Shown piece by piece: positions 43,880 to 54,897 of a DNA stretch of 64,000 nt. Made by a program: the position numbers and the translations under genes. Under the pieces are notes generated by a model. It was given only the letters and a program-made list of their open reading frames with translations. It was not told the DNA's origin and made no database searches. Position 1 is the first letter of the stretch; every line of letters starts with the position of its first letter. This stretch comes from Utricularia gibba (taxonomy: Eukaryota; Streptophyta; Magnoliopsida; Lamiales; Lentibulariaceae), in contig NEEC01000030.1 in NCBI GenBank assembly GCA_002189035.1, positions 186,001-250,000 on the forward strand, written 5' to 3'.

Positions 43880-46321
43880 TGATAAGTGATTTTGTGTTTT
43901 TTCAAAACATGTTCTTTACTTACTCTTAAGTGTTGTTTTTACCTACCTTACTGATATCCATTGCTGGAGTTTAGCATAATACCTCTCTAATGATCATAGT
44001 TATGTATGAAATCAATAAAGGATGGGGCCCACACCAATATGGAGGTTGTTTTTATCAATCAATGGAAATGAAGCAGGTGCTATCTAAAGGAAGGGCCACA
44101 TGGCAACCTCAAGATAAGGGGAATGCTGACTCATGGTGTCTCTTAGGTTCAGATGGATGGAGTCATTTTGGAAAAAGCCTGGAGAATCATAGTTGAAGAG
44201 GAGGAGGAGGGTAGGAAATACAGCTAGTGAGAAGGGGAAGTTCTTGATTCTAGTTGTAGGAAAGGGATTACTTCTGTAGGGGATAAGGTAAGTGGGATGA
44301 GTGCTACTGCTTTTTAGAAGCATGTTTTGATGCTTCTCTGGAACATATGTGATTGATTGCCTATGTGTTATTATATGTTGTTTTGGAAAGAGTTCTTCCT
44401 TGTTTTCATTAACCTGTTTTTCCTCCCTGTTCTTCATTGTCTGAAGAGTCCAGCAGGGCACATCCTTCTAGTCTTGGTGTCTCAAATCTATTTAGAGTCC
44501 CTAAAATTCTCCTTTCAAATCCTAAATTGTTTTCTTCCAAGGACTAGGTGCCCTTGTTGGTCGATTTCCAAACAAGTGGTCCCTTTCTAAGTGTATAAAG
44601 TGCTCAATGTTCCTTCTCTATATGCTATGTGAATATATGTTAGCAAATGGAGAGGAGTGTGGACCCACACTCCTAGCAACATGGTTTTAACCATGGGATT
44701 CATGGTTTTAACCATGGGGTAAGCCAATCAAGAAAGGCCAGGGTACACGTTATAAGCATGCTATGGTTTGAATTTGGAGGTGGTGTTCGGTTGGTGGCTC
44801 TTCTAAACACTTCTAAAGGACTTAGGCAATACATGACCCATTTCCTAAGATCTGGAGGTGATGCCTAAGTTTAAGGATCAAGGGGATTGGGCAAAGATAG
44901 ACAATGGGACTCACTACTTGGATATGTGCTTGACTTTGAGTCTTTATGCTCAAACACTCTTTCTTCACTTCATACATGTTTATCTTTTACCAAACCTCAG
45001 TAGCATGACCACTCTATGTTTTAACTTGTTCTAGGTGTAGAAGGGAATGGCTGAAGGTCTGGTGATCAACCAAAGTAGGGGTTTAGTTGTAGAAGTTGTG
45101 GTAGGTCAAGAATAGCTTTTGGAGCCTTAACTATGTTGTGTGGAATATGTGTAATAGGCTGGACGTAGTTCCTTTTGCATCTTTGAACGGTTGTGAGTTA
45201 ATATATATGTAGTCATCTTAATGTTATTTCTCCATGCTACAAAGGGGTTAAGTCGCCTTTAGTCCTAACGTTTGATGGGACTTGGCAATCATGCCTCATG
45301 CCTCTTGGGCCCTAGGCATGGGTCCTGACACTTACACTCCACTTTCTCATTATTTTAAATTGATTTTGCATCTTTTACACTATTTTGCTTTTTTTGGAAA
45401 GAAAGTGTATTTCGTGGATTTTTAGGGCATTTTTAGGTCTATTTGAGGAGAAATCAAGATCCAACAATTTATGGGTTTGATGGACCACAAATCTCAGCCC
45501 AAAAATTGGTCAAAGGATGAAGATTTGGTTGACCACAAATCCTAGCCCGTCAAACAAGCCCAATATGAAGATTCGAAGCTACTCCCCTATAAACACATCA
45601 TTCATTCAACCATTAGAGATATATGTTGACCACTTTTCCTTCTATTTTTCCTTATTTTCATGTTGATTTTTTGTGTTAGAGTCGGACTAAGTGCTTGCGG
45701 CTAAGGATGTACAGTGAAGTCTTGCTTGCACAAGTTCCACACTGGTGATTATTTCACTTTGCTTTGCAACATTTAATTTGAGGTTTGATTTTGTTTTTTC
45801 GCAATGTTTCCTTTACCAACATGCTTTTTAGGATCACATAACCCCAAGGGAGTGTGAAAGAGTCTCAGATAAATGGTTCAATCGGATATCATTAGTAAGA
45901 CATATTCTACCTAATTTTTCTACGAGGTCTAAGGTGTAGGGGTTAGATTTGGATGTGGGGAAAACACGGCTTATTACAGCAGGTAAAATGGCTCTAGTGG
46001 CGAGGTTGATTCAATAATCCCATTAAATGAGGGATGGTACTATAACAGTTACCAAGTATTACTACTTTAGAATAACACCCCAAGAACTTATGCAAGTAGA
46101 CCAATCCTCAAGATTTGTACACACACATAAGTACAAGTTTTAAGCAAGGTGGATCTTAGATCCGAAGCCACTTTTCTTATTGTTTTAAAATCAGTCTTTT
46201 GCTTTTTTTTTTAGTCTTTTTTAGTCATTTTTTTAAAAGAAAATTCCAATAACAATTACACATGGATACAATCTTATTTTATTACTTTGATAGTTTATGT
46301 GTACATTTAGAATTACCATCA
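43880..46321 (+). repeat. X4: family X solo LTR split by LTR T
   Basis: Pieces 43,880-43,951 and 45,336-46,321 follow X1 from TGATAAGTGATTTTGTG to AATTACCATCA. Flanks AGTAT (43,875-43,879) and AGGAT (46,322-46,326) match at 4 of 5. The insertion T falls about 70 bp into the LTR. X4 is more diverged than X1 and X2. Confidence 0.8.
43952..45330 (+). repeat. T: solo LTR of another family (TSD CTTAC)
   Basis: A 1,379-bp block with ends TGATATCCATTGC and GGGTCCTGACA, between identical CTTAC (43,947-43,951 and 45,331-45,335). Removing it with one TSD restores X sequence exactly. It has no coding frames of note. Termini TG...CA fit an LTR; its family has no other member in the window. Confidence 0.85.
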
Positions 46322-46326
46322 AGGAT

Positions 46327-46939
46327 AAACCTCATTGAAGCATAATTATAGCTTTTATCCATGTAGGAGAATAAATGCTAGATAGTAATTCTAGAAAAAA
46401 AAAAGAAAGTTCAAATTGTTACTAAAAAGTTATCAAAATGCATAAGAATGATGTAGACACTATGTAGCGAAAATTTGGCATACCATTTTTCGTTAGCATG
46501 ATATGATTTATTTTCTCTCTATCTGTAATAAACACGTCCATTTGTATTCCTTGAAGTGATTAATTCTGGCTTTTGAGGGTTTGGGTTTTTTTTGTTGGAT
46601 TTATTGATCTTTGAGATGTGGGGATCAATATGAAATTGATTAATGGAGAAATCTGAAAGGAAAGCTTGATGATGTGCAAGAAAAAGACACAAGTTGAATG
46701 GAAAGCTACTAGTATAGTTCACAAGTCCCACAGGGAAGTCATGGTACATCTCACACTCCTCAACATGAGTTTTGAGGAAACCAAAGTAGGGATCAACACC
46801 ATGGATTCGAAAGAAAGGAGCAAGGGGCAATTGGACTTGATATCCGATCCTCATCAAGAAGATGATGTGCTTGGGTAGCATCTGTGATGAGCTTGACGAT
46901 GCTGCTAATCTCCCTATGTCAACATACCCTTAGAAAATC
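46327..46939. other. unassigned sequence before gypsy fragment
   Basis: A 120-codon minus-strand frame (46,881-46,519) reads like chance coding; the overlapping 70-codon plus frame also has no recognised domain. Probably decayed transposon sequence. Confidence 0.35.
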
Positions 46940-49060
46940 GCAAATATAGTTTTTTTATATTATTGTCATTTATTCAGAATTTTAGTGGAAAAACAACATA
47001 CCTTTTTAACATGCTTGAGAGAAATCAATTTAGATGGACTGTAAAAGCTGAAAGTGAATTCAAAGAGATGAAAAGAGAGTTAACCCAAGCACTTGTGCTG
47101 ATATCTCCAGATTTTTTGAAGGAATTTATTGTGGAATGTGATGCTTTGCACAAGGGAATCGACAGATCATCAAAGTTTGAAGTTCTTATAAGAACAAAAG
47201 CTAATAGATGCTTTATCATGACAGGATCAAGAAAGCTTTGAATTGACTGCTATGTCTATTCCACAACCTAAATTACTTAATCAGATCAGGAACAAGCAGG
47301 ATTATTCTCAAGAGTCCTCAACCCTCAAGGATGCAATTTTATAGAGTACTAAAGATCCTAAATAGCTGCTGGAAGATGGAATGATATATTACAAAAACAG
47401 ACTGTTAATACCTCATGATACCTTCTTTGTGATGGCCCACCCTTATCTTGCATGATATTGTCCCCTTCGCACACCCAACCCCCACAGTTTTACACTCTAC
47501 CCTTCATCACAAGACCTCTGGCCTTACATTCTTTTCTGCTTAAACACCCGGTGTCATCGCATAGTGCCACCTCATCCCGCCATTGGCACGAGCCTGATTG
47601 ATATCAAATGTCATGAGCCACCCTCGCCTTGCACAATATTATCCGCTTTGAGCACCCAATCCTTAGAGTTTTACGTTCTTCCCTTCAAGGGAAAAAGCCT
47701 CATGCAAGATTAAGAGAGGTCAAACACATTCTCTCCCCCATACGTAACCAATGTGGGATACCATAGCTGTCACAAAGCTCCTGATCTTACATTCTTACTA
47801 TCATAGATAATAGCTATCATTCATAATGCTTATCATGAGGGCTGCACTAAGACAATTAACAGATTACTTCAGAATTTTATTGGCCTAGAACGAAGATGCA
47901 TGCTCAAGAGTTTATTAAGAAAGTTTGTCAAAAGAATAAAATAGGTTATTATGGTGATTGATAGACTATCGAAATATACATATTTTGTAGTTTTATCTCA
48001 CACTTTTAGTGCTGCTGAGTTTGCCAAATATTTTTTTCGAAGAGATCTTCAAGCTTCATGGTTTGCCTGACTTTGTTGTAAATGATAGGGATTGGATTTT
48101 TACTGGCCATTTTTTAAAGGAATTGCTAGGCTTACTGGGCACTCAGTTATGTTACTCTACTACCCATCACCTACAAATCGATGGTCGAACCGAGATCATC
48201 AACAAGGTGATAGAAACTTTCTCTAGTGTTTCATAAGTGAGAAACCGACCAAATGGAAAACTAGCTCCAATGGGCGGAATATGCTTATAATACAAGCTTC
48301 CATAGTAGTACCGGAATGGCCTCGTATGAGGTGGTGTATCGATGTTTGTTCCAAAAATGATTCCATATGACAAAGGATCCTCTAAAGTTGCTACAATGGA
48401 CTTAGAGTTAAAAGCATAGGAGGAAACTCTCAAGCTCCTCAAGGATAGGTTGAATCATAGTCAATAATTGATGAAATCGTATTATGATATCATCACTCGT
48501 GCCTTAGAGTTCCAGGTTGGTGAGTGAGTGGGTTGAAACTACTTGTCAATTACAAGAGGAAGATGGTTGTTGGAGTCAAGTTAGCTCCAAAATTTTGTGG
48601 ACCTCCTAAATTACTCAAGAAGGTTGGAAACCTAGCTTATTAGCTGGATTCATTCTATTTTTAAAGTGGGATACTTGAAGAGATATCACAGAAGCAATCT
48701 AGAGCAGACCAATCCCCTTCCAAAGATCGAAATGGAAGAGGAATCTATTCTATTCCCGCAAGCCATTCTGGATGCGAGGAAGTAAGAAATATCCTAGGAG
48801 ATATTGGTGCATTGGAAAGGACTTTCCGATGCCACTTGGGAGGAATTGCGTATAATGATGGATCGCTTCCCAGAGTTGTCTTCTACATTGGAAGAATTAG
48901 TGGAAGCAAGGTGGGATGTGAGACTACCAACAAGGATCCTATATGGTGTTCAAGGAGATCAACTTGTAGGAATTAGGAATATTTGGGTGGGAGTGAAGTT
49001 CAATAGTATTTATTTAGTTGTTATCTTCTGTTTTAGTTGTCCTTTTAGATGATAGCTTTG
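46940..49060 (+). pseudogene. Ty3/gypsy chromovirus pol fragment (RNase H, integrase, chromodomain)
   Basis: RT end and RNase H start: FIQNFSGKTTYLFNML and SPDFLKEFIVECDA (46,963-47,240), then a frame change, ADALS-less text, and LLEDGMIYYKNRLLIPHD near 47,400. A tandem repeat intrudes at 47,429-47,796. Integrase continues with NAYHEG and LLQNFYW-like text, then VIDRLSKYTYFVVLSHTF, FKLHGLPDFVVNDRDWIF and GRTEIINKVIE, giving D, D and E positions (47,951-48,236). The C-terminal chromodomain segment reads PQAILDARK and ILVHWKGLSDATWEEL with RFPEL after it (48,750-48,930). Frameshifts and stops are frequent. Chromodomains in these elements direct integration to modified chromatin. No LTR was assigned. 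Confidence 0.85.
47429..47796 (+). repeat. two tandem units of a CAATATT-GTCC type repeat within gypsy pol
   Basis: Unit 1 (47,429-47,533) starts TGTGATGGCCCACCC and unit 2 (47,609-47,796) starts TGTCATGAGCCACCC. Both contain a TTGCA-ATATTRTCC core, a CACCCAA block, GTTTTACRTTCTTCCC-like text and end in CTTACATTCTT. Unit 2 includes AATGTGGGATACC. Short repeats with this CAATATTGTCCGCTTTG phrase are familiar from plant genomes as LTR/TRIM-like pieces, but I cannot name the family. Confidence 0.6.
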
Positions 49061-49408
49061 GGCTTGAGTGAGACCCAAATTTTGTATGGAATGAGTATAT
49101 GTGGAACATCCCATGTGTATGCAACCAACATTTGGAATCAATTGATTTTGTTGATACCTACACAATAGGTAAAAAGAAGAAGGCTGCATTGAGACCCTTT
49201 ATAGTAGAAGATTTCCTGTTCAGCCGACCAATGACTCGAGCTCAACGGTCAACTTCATCAAAGTTTCCTAACATATTCAAGGGGAGAGCTGAGATATTAA
49301 GGTCGTCAAAAAGTGAAGAGTGATCAGTTACATGTAGATGTAACTAGATCTCAACGACTTCATATTTACACAAGTTTTCCAAAAGACTGCTACCTTGCAA
49401 TGTGCTCT
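49061..49408 (+). other. target-side sequence of the chromovirus
   Basis: A 74-codon frame (49,099-49,323) contains RPMTRAQRS, which resembles an early gag peptide of gypsy elements, but nothing more is recognisable. GCTCT at 49,404-49,408 is the TSD of the next element. Confidence 0.4.
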
Positions 49409-49704
49409 TGATGTCGACCTCACACCTTGGATGGAGCCCATAACCTATAATAAGAAGAATAAGCCCAACCAAACTTCTGAAACGTAGGAGTGCACGCCCT
49501 ACCGCCAATCAGGACAGAATAAAACTTGGACTTGAGCCTGGTGGCTAGAGAAGGAGCGACGCCTGGAGGCTGAGCTTCCTTGTTCTTCCTTTTGTTTCTG
49601 TTCCATTGGAGTGCTTATCTCTGCTACTTCTTATTTTTTTCGAGACTATCTTCTTTTGTGTGAAACTGGGTCCTATTACCTATTCGAAATCTAAGGCCTT
49701 ATCA
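49409..49704 (+). repeat. chromovirus 5' LTR
   Basis: 296 bp, TGATGTCGAC to CCTTATCA. The next bases, TCTTTGGAGCTAGGGG, look like the usual TTTGGTATCAGAGCT-type initiator-Met primer binding site with an internal deletion; the site is therefore probably lost. The first ~70 bp can be read as LTPWMEPITYNKKNKP, the copy of the polyprotein tail encoded in the 3' LTR. Confidence 0.85.
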
Positions 49705-49747
49705 TCTTTGGAGCTAGGGGAAGGGCACTCACCCGGAAACAACGCCA

Positions 49748-50560
49748 TGCCTAATGTCCAAGAGGGTGTTGAAGTTCCCGGTGAGGATACGACTATCAGC
49801 CACCTTGATAGCTGATTGAATACTACGGAGGAAAGCTCCTCTACTATGCGAGCCATGATGGCAGATGTGTCGGCAAGGCTGGAGGCTCTCTTCACCCAAC
49901 AAATACATCCACCCTCACCTGACCCACCATCTTTCGCCAATGTTCCCACGGGAAGTATCTTTCCCCTAGGTCAAGTTTCTCCACCGGTTTACCCTGCTGT
50001 CCCTGATAAGATGGAACTAACCTGATTTTGATGGGACTTCTGACCCTACTTCTTGGCTCAGCCGTTGCGAATTTGTCTTCCAACTCCATGGGATCCCAGA
50101 ATTTCGAAAGATGTACTACATACCATGCCACTCGTCGAGAAAGACTCAAGCTTGGTATTTAATGCTCCTGTGCCACAACCCCACTATCTCATGGGTGGAC
50201 TTCCGAAATGCTTGCATCTAGCGCTACTCAGACGCTACTGCATCCCCCGAACTAAGAGATCTATTATAGATTCAGAATACATCTGGTGATCTGAACTCAT
50301 ACAATCAGTCCTTTGAAAAAATAGCCTCCATGATGAACCTAGTGAATGAACCCGATCTAGTGCAGATATACATACATGGGCTGTTGGAACCTTTGTGACG
50401 AGAGGTGGGATGCCTGAAGCCCGCATCTTTGAATGAGGTGATGGGTGTTGCCTGTATCCACCAAGACATATACAATATGACCATCGATCTTTCCCTCAAG
50501 GACCAGTTGTTCGGGTTCCTCAGAACCCTCCTAAGGGCCAAGTACGGCATTCTTGATGGT
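49748..50560 (+). pseudogene. chromovirus gag remnant
   Basis: Start MPNVQEGVEVPGEDTT at 49,748 with a stop at codon 23, then STMRAMMADVSARLEALF and a Pro-rich stretch. After a frame change, FDGTSDPTSWLSRCEFVF marks the gag capsid-like region of chromoviruses. The CCHC zinc knuckle usually found before protease is not seen, so the 3' part of gag appears deleted. Confidence 0.75.
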
Positions 50561-50589
50561 TGTATCTTCTGGTGGGTCGTCGTATATGG

Positions 50590-50850
50590 CAACATAGAAG
50601 AGTTGCTTACACTAATGGCCTGGACGATATTGCTCATCACAGTGGAGCCAAGGTCATTGTCTCTGAGAGTGCGAATGGTGTTATGGTGCAGCTAGGTGAA
50701 TTCCAGGAGTGTTTCGATCTCACTATTATTGATAAACTGCACTATGATGTCATCCTTGATATAAACTGGCTGATGAAACTAGGTGATGTGATTTTAAATT
50801 TTCGATCGAAGCAGATGGTGTTTGAACACAATGGGCGAGATATAATCTAG
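50590..50850 (+). pseudogene. chromovirus protease, C-terminal part
   Basis: VMVQLGEFQECFDLTIIDKL then YDVILDINWLMKLGDVILNF, the conserved DVILGxDWL motif after the active site of gypsy proteases. The D-S/T-G-A active site upstream is absent, replaced by gag text. A stop follows at 50,848. Confidence 0.78.
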
Positions 50851-50899
50851 TCGGACTACAACACTCTCCTCCCAAACCGTCATGCTTCTCTCTTACTCT

Positions 50900-51312
50900 A
50901 GTCTCTGAGCTGATGCAGAAATATGACGATATTTTTTAAGAACCAAAGACTCTACTACCCTCTCGTGCTTGTGATCACCATATCATACTTGAACCCGGAT
51001 CCTCCCCTATGGCTCTACGACCCTATCGGACTGCCTATCACATGAAGATAGAGATCGAGAAACAGTGCCAAGAGATGCTAGCGTAGGGCATTATCAGGCC
51101 CTCATCCTCTCCTTTTGCATCACCCATCACCCTAGTGGCCAAGGCAGAGGGTACCTGGAGGTTGTGTGGAGATTATCGCCATTTAAATAAGATCACTGTA
51201 CCTGTTATGTTTCCCATACCTATTACTCTTGGAGGAACTTGGGGAACTAAATGTTTCTCCAAGCTTGATCTTCGCACAGGGTTCAATCAAGTCCACATGG
51301 TGTTTCGGATGG
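50900..51312 (+). pseudogene. chromovirus reverse transcriptase, N-terminal part
   Basis: HIILEPGSSPMALRPYRTAY, then one stop, GIIRPSSSPFASPITLVAKA, WRLCGDYRHLNKITVPVMFP and FSKLDLRTGFNQVHMV. These are RT motifs 1-3 of Ty3/gypsy elements. The text stops about 51,305-51,313 and continues directly into copia integrase; the catalytic YxDD segment is missing. The downstream part of the same RT begins at 54,898. Confidence 0.85.
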
Positions 51313-51620
51313 AGGTCGAGAACCAGCTTGAGCGTTCCATTAAGAAACTTCGATCAGATCGTGGTGGGGAATACTTGAGTAATGAATTCAAGAATCATCT
51401 GAAGGACAATGGTATTGTCTCAGAAAGAACTCCTCCTGATACACCTGAGCACAATGGTGTTTCTGAGAGGAGAAATCGAACTTTGCTTGACATGGTTCGA
51501 TCCATGATGAGTTTTGCAGAACTACCAAAGTCCATGTGGGGATATGCTTTAGAGGCAGCGGCTCATGTTTTGAACAAAGCCCCATCGAAATCGGTTGAAA
51601 CCACTCCTTATGAGATTTGA
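51135..51620 (+). pseudogene. chimeric open frame: gypsy RT fused to copia integrase
   Basis: A 161-codon frame reads gypsy RT (AEGTWRLCGDYRHLNKITV, KLDLRTGFNQVHMV) and then, with no stop, copia integrase (EVENQLERSIKKLRSDRGGE, DTPEHNGVSERRNRTLLDMV). It arises from a deletion joining a gypsy element to a copia element nested in it. It ends at TGA (51,618-51,620). No evidence that it is expressed. Confidence 0.85.
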
Positions 51621-52168
51621 ACTGGTAGAAAACCGAGTTTCTCCTACCTAAAAGCTTGGGGATGCCCTGCTTATGTAAGAAAGTTGAAGTCAGATAAGTT
51701 GGAGAACAAATCTGACAAGTGTCTCTTACTGGGATATCCACAAGAAACTATGGGATACTACTTCTATAATCCTCAAGAGGGAAAGGTTTTCATCTCGAGG
51801 AATGCTGTCTTTTTGGAGAAAGAGTTTCTCCTCAAAGAAGCAAGTGGGAGTCGTTTTGAACTTGAGGAGATGTTTAAGAACGAGCCAGTGACACCTATAG
51901 AGACGCCAGTGGGTGACTCAAAAGGTAATCTAGGCTCACCATCTCGAAATTGTGTCCCAGAAGCTTGTAATGTACCAGTGAGCAATCAACCTGAGCAATC
52001 TGACTTGCCAAATGTATCAAGCACGTTTTCTGTCAGAAGATCAGTCCGACAACGTAACCCTATTGTGAGATATGGTTTCATTGTTGATGCCGAAGGCATG
52101 GGAGACCTCATATTAGATGAGGAAACTCGGACTTATGACAAAGCAATCAATAGTGCTGAGTCAAGTAA
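51313..52168 (+). pseudogene. copia integrase (core and C-terminus)
   Basis: The second catalytic Asp is in LRSDRGGEYLS and Glu is in PEHNGVSERRNRTL, both kept. SYLKAWGCPAYVRKLK and CLLLGYPQETMGYYFYNPQE follow as the usual copia C-terminal domain, and later RRSVRQRNPIVRYG marks the RT lead-in. One in-frame stop at 51,618. The first Asp and zinc finger are lost with the 5' truncation. Confidence 0.9.
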
Positions 52169-52996
52169 ATGGCTTGTTACCATGGGGCAGAAATGGATTC
52201 CATGTATGAGAACAATGTTTGGACATTGGTCAATGCTCCAGAGGGAGTAAATCCTATTGGATGCAAATGGGTATTCAAAAGGAAAACTGACATGGATGGA
52301 AATATATCTACCTATAAGGCACGACTTGTGGCAAAAGGATATCGTCAAAAACAAGGTGTTGATTATGACGAAACCTTCTCGCCTGTTGCTATGCTGAAGT
52401 CCATTCTAAATTTACTTGCCATTGTTGCTCATTTTGATTATGAGATATGGCAGATGGATGTGAAAACAGCCTTCCTAAATGAAAATTTTGCTGAGGAAGT
52501 GTACATGACACAACGTGAAGGTTTCACTCAAGATACTAGTAAAGTGTGTAAACTGAACAAATCCATCTATGGGCTAAAGCAAGCTTCAAGAAGTTGGAAC
52601 ATCAAATTTGATGAGACAATCAAAGAGTTTGGTTTCTCTCAAAATGAAGATGAACCTTGTGTATACAAGAAGGTAGATGGCTTGGCAATCGTATTTCTCA
52701 TACTACATGTGGATGACATATTAGTAATGGGAAATGATGTTGCAACAATGCAATCAGTAAAAATCTGGTTATCCAAGAGCTTTTCAATGAAAGATCTTGG
52801 AGATGTGGCTTATATATTGGGCATAAAGATCTATAGAGATAGATCAAAGAGACTGATTGGATTATCACAATCGACCTACATCGATAAAGTGTTAAAGAGG
52901 TTTAACATGGCTGATTCCAAAAGAGGTTTATTGCCCATGACACATAGAGCACTATCAAAAGTGATGTGCCCCAAAATAGAAGAAGATAGGGATTAG
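52169..52996 (+). pseudogene. copia reverse transcriptase
   Basis: Starts in a new frame relative to integrase (a frameshift near 52,170). MDSMYENNVWTLVNAPEGV, ARLVAKGYRQKQGVDYDETF, QMDVKTAFLNENFAEEVYM, SIYGLKQASRSWNIKFDE and the active box ILHVDDILVMGND are in order. The usual box is LYVDD; His replaces Tyr but both Asp are kept. KRFNMADSKRGLLPM marks the C-terminal end. 275 codons, intact from frame start to stop. Confidence 0.92.
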
Positions 52997-53388
52997 ATGG
53001 CTCGAATCCCACATGCTTCTCCTATTTGGTCAATAATGTTTACCACGTTGTGTACTAGACCAGATGTGTCATATGCTTTAAGTGTTACAAGCAGATATGA
53101 GTCGAACCCTAGAATGGATCATTGAACTGCACTCAAAAGCATTCTTATGTACTTAAGAAGTACTAAAGACATGTTCCTGATTTATGGTGGTCAAGATCTC
53201 GAAATGGGAGAATATGTTTCCAATCTCATTTGACTTGACGTCTCAATCAAGATACATATTCACCCTAAATGGAGGTGCAGTCACTTAGAAAAGTTCTAAG
53301 CAAGACTGCTCATTCACAATGGAACCAGGACATCCATGGAGTACATAGAGTCCATTGGTATAAGATACATGATTGATTGGCTCTAGTA
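52997..53388 (+). pseudogene. copia RNase H, partial
   Basis: Continues RT in frame through stops: TRPDVSYALSVTSRYESNP and LKSILMYLRSTKDMFLIYGG are the lead-in; FTLNGGAVT-KSSKQ appears with frame change at about 53,270. The following catalytic AEY segment is missing, the text jumping to the end of the domain, so an internal deletion is likely. Confidence 0.75.
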
Positions 53389-53401
53389 CAAGTGGGAGAT
53401 T
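53389..53401 (+). other. copia polypurine tract
   Basis: CAAGTGGGAGATT directly precedes the LTR start TGTTGATGTATG. In copia elements AAGTGGGAGATTGTT is the usual plus-strand primer, so this is strong evidence that family Y is this element's LTR. Confidence 0.85.
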
Positions 53402-54897
53402 GTTGATGTATGTGTTCTAGAGACAATCAACTCATTGGCAAATCTTATCCTTTGATGTTTACCTTGAATTGTGATCAAGTTTACATCATTGATAAAATCC
53501 TCCACTTGATCTATGTGCTATAGAAATTTTGATGAGATTATAATGTGAGATTCTTCAAGCATTTATGTTCAAGTTAAAAACTCCCTGGCTAAAGTATTTG
53601 TGAAATGAGAATATCACAAATACGGATAAGCTGGCACACATTGAGTTCCCTAAATTGTTTAGGCAATGGTTCTCACAATTGATGTAATGAGATTACTAGA
53701 ACCTATGTGTGGGTGTCGATTAGAGAATCGATTCACTGGATGACTCATTTTCGAGATGCTACTATGGGAAGCTAACCAGGTGTCAGTAGCAAGATCTCGA
53801 ATATGACAGCCGTGCAATTAAGCTTAGACTTGAGATCAACAAAGTTATCTTGATCTTAAGCTCACATTTTCGCTCATTACTAATGGGAGCCTAACCATGG
53901 CTTGCCTAGTATGGATGAGTAGGGATGTGACTCCTTAAGGTTGGAGATAGTTGATTGATCAATAAAGGATTCATCACTCATGTTAGCGATGAGATCATAT
54001 CTCAAGTAATTGCATCAAAGCCTAGCAGTAAGTCCTGGGCCCAGGGTAATGACACTCGAATTGTTTGAGTAGGTCATTGAGTGTTAGTGCTTGAATGCAA
54101 TTATAAGTTCGATACATCAGAAAGACACACACCCATGTTCTAGTATCGAATGAGATATAAGTATGATGAAAGCTGTTCATTGCATGGTGGCTGATCATGG
54201 AAAGGCTCAATCAGTTCACCTGATTATTCTTACATCTTGGGATCATGATATGTTGCTAGACATCACTCATGATCGATAATGATGGATTTGATTAATTAAG
54301 AGTTAATTAATAAATCCATTATTACGGCCTTGGTTGAAGAAGCCTATAGGGTCACACACAATAGTGGAGTCACTCAACGATATAAAATAGAATGACACAA
54401 TTACATGAGATGTAATTGGTAAAGTGGATAAATTAAATTGAGAGTTATTTTGAGATTAATATTGATTAAACTCAAAATAAAAGATCATATATAGATAAGA
54501 TTTGGAACATATACATATCTCCACAAGATAAGATCTTTACGGAGATATGATTTGATATGTTACCATATATCTATAAAAAAGATTTAGATCTTTAGATCTG
54601 CTCCAAAGATCTTCGTGCTCTCTGAGACTGATCCACAAGAAGGCGTTTTTCTCTACTAGCACCTGAGGAATTCGATCAGCATTCAAGAGCCTTGAGAAGG
54701 TTATCGACGGAGTGCTCCACGTGTGGATACCATAGAGGCCGTCTGCTATTGGCGGTTGGTGAACAACGGAGTCATCTGAAAGGTACTTTGAACATCCATA
54801 TGTCTGATGTATATTCCAAGATCTACGTTGGGGATTTCTCAAAATTTTTAAAATTCCACTGCTTTTGAGACATACGATGTCTACGAGAAACCCAACA
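53402..54897 (+). repeat. Y6: copia 3' LTR
   Basis: 1,496 bp, TGTTGATGTATG to GAAACCCAACA. Full-length reference copy of the Y family in this window. Very close to Y7 (63,186), with which it shares CCTCCACTTGATC and GCCTAGCAG variants not seen in Y1 or Y3. Confidence 0.93.

Larger units (their letters stand above)
51313..54897 (+). mobile_element. Ty1/copia element, 5'-truncated, nested in the chromovirus RT
   Basis: Retains integrase from mid-core, RT, part of RNase H, polypurine tract and a full 3' LTR (Y6). The 5' LTR, gag, protease and integrase N-terminus are gone together with about 300 bp of the host chromovirus RT, which a single deletion across the left insertion junction explains. 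The right junction is intact: LTR end AACA, then CTTGG and chromovirus RT text LGHIASAKG. Confidence 0.9.

Noticed and set aside
46519-46881. 120-codon minus-strand frame as a gene
   Set aside because: No domain, low-complexity tail (Asn/Lys/Pro) and an equally long overlapping frame on the other strand.
49409-49704. Tandem second chromovirus copy suggested by a pol tail upstream of gag
   Set aside because: The repeat begins at TGATGT in both places and the lengths are both 296 bp with a shared TSD, so the pol tail is simply part of the LTR.
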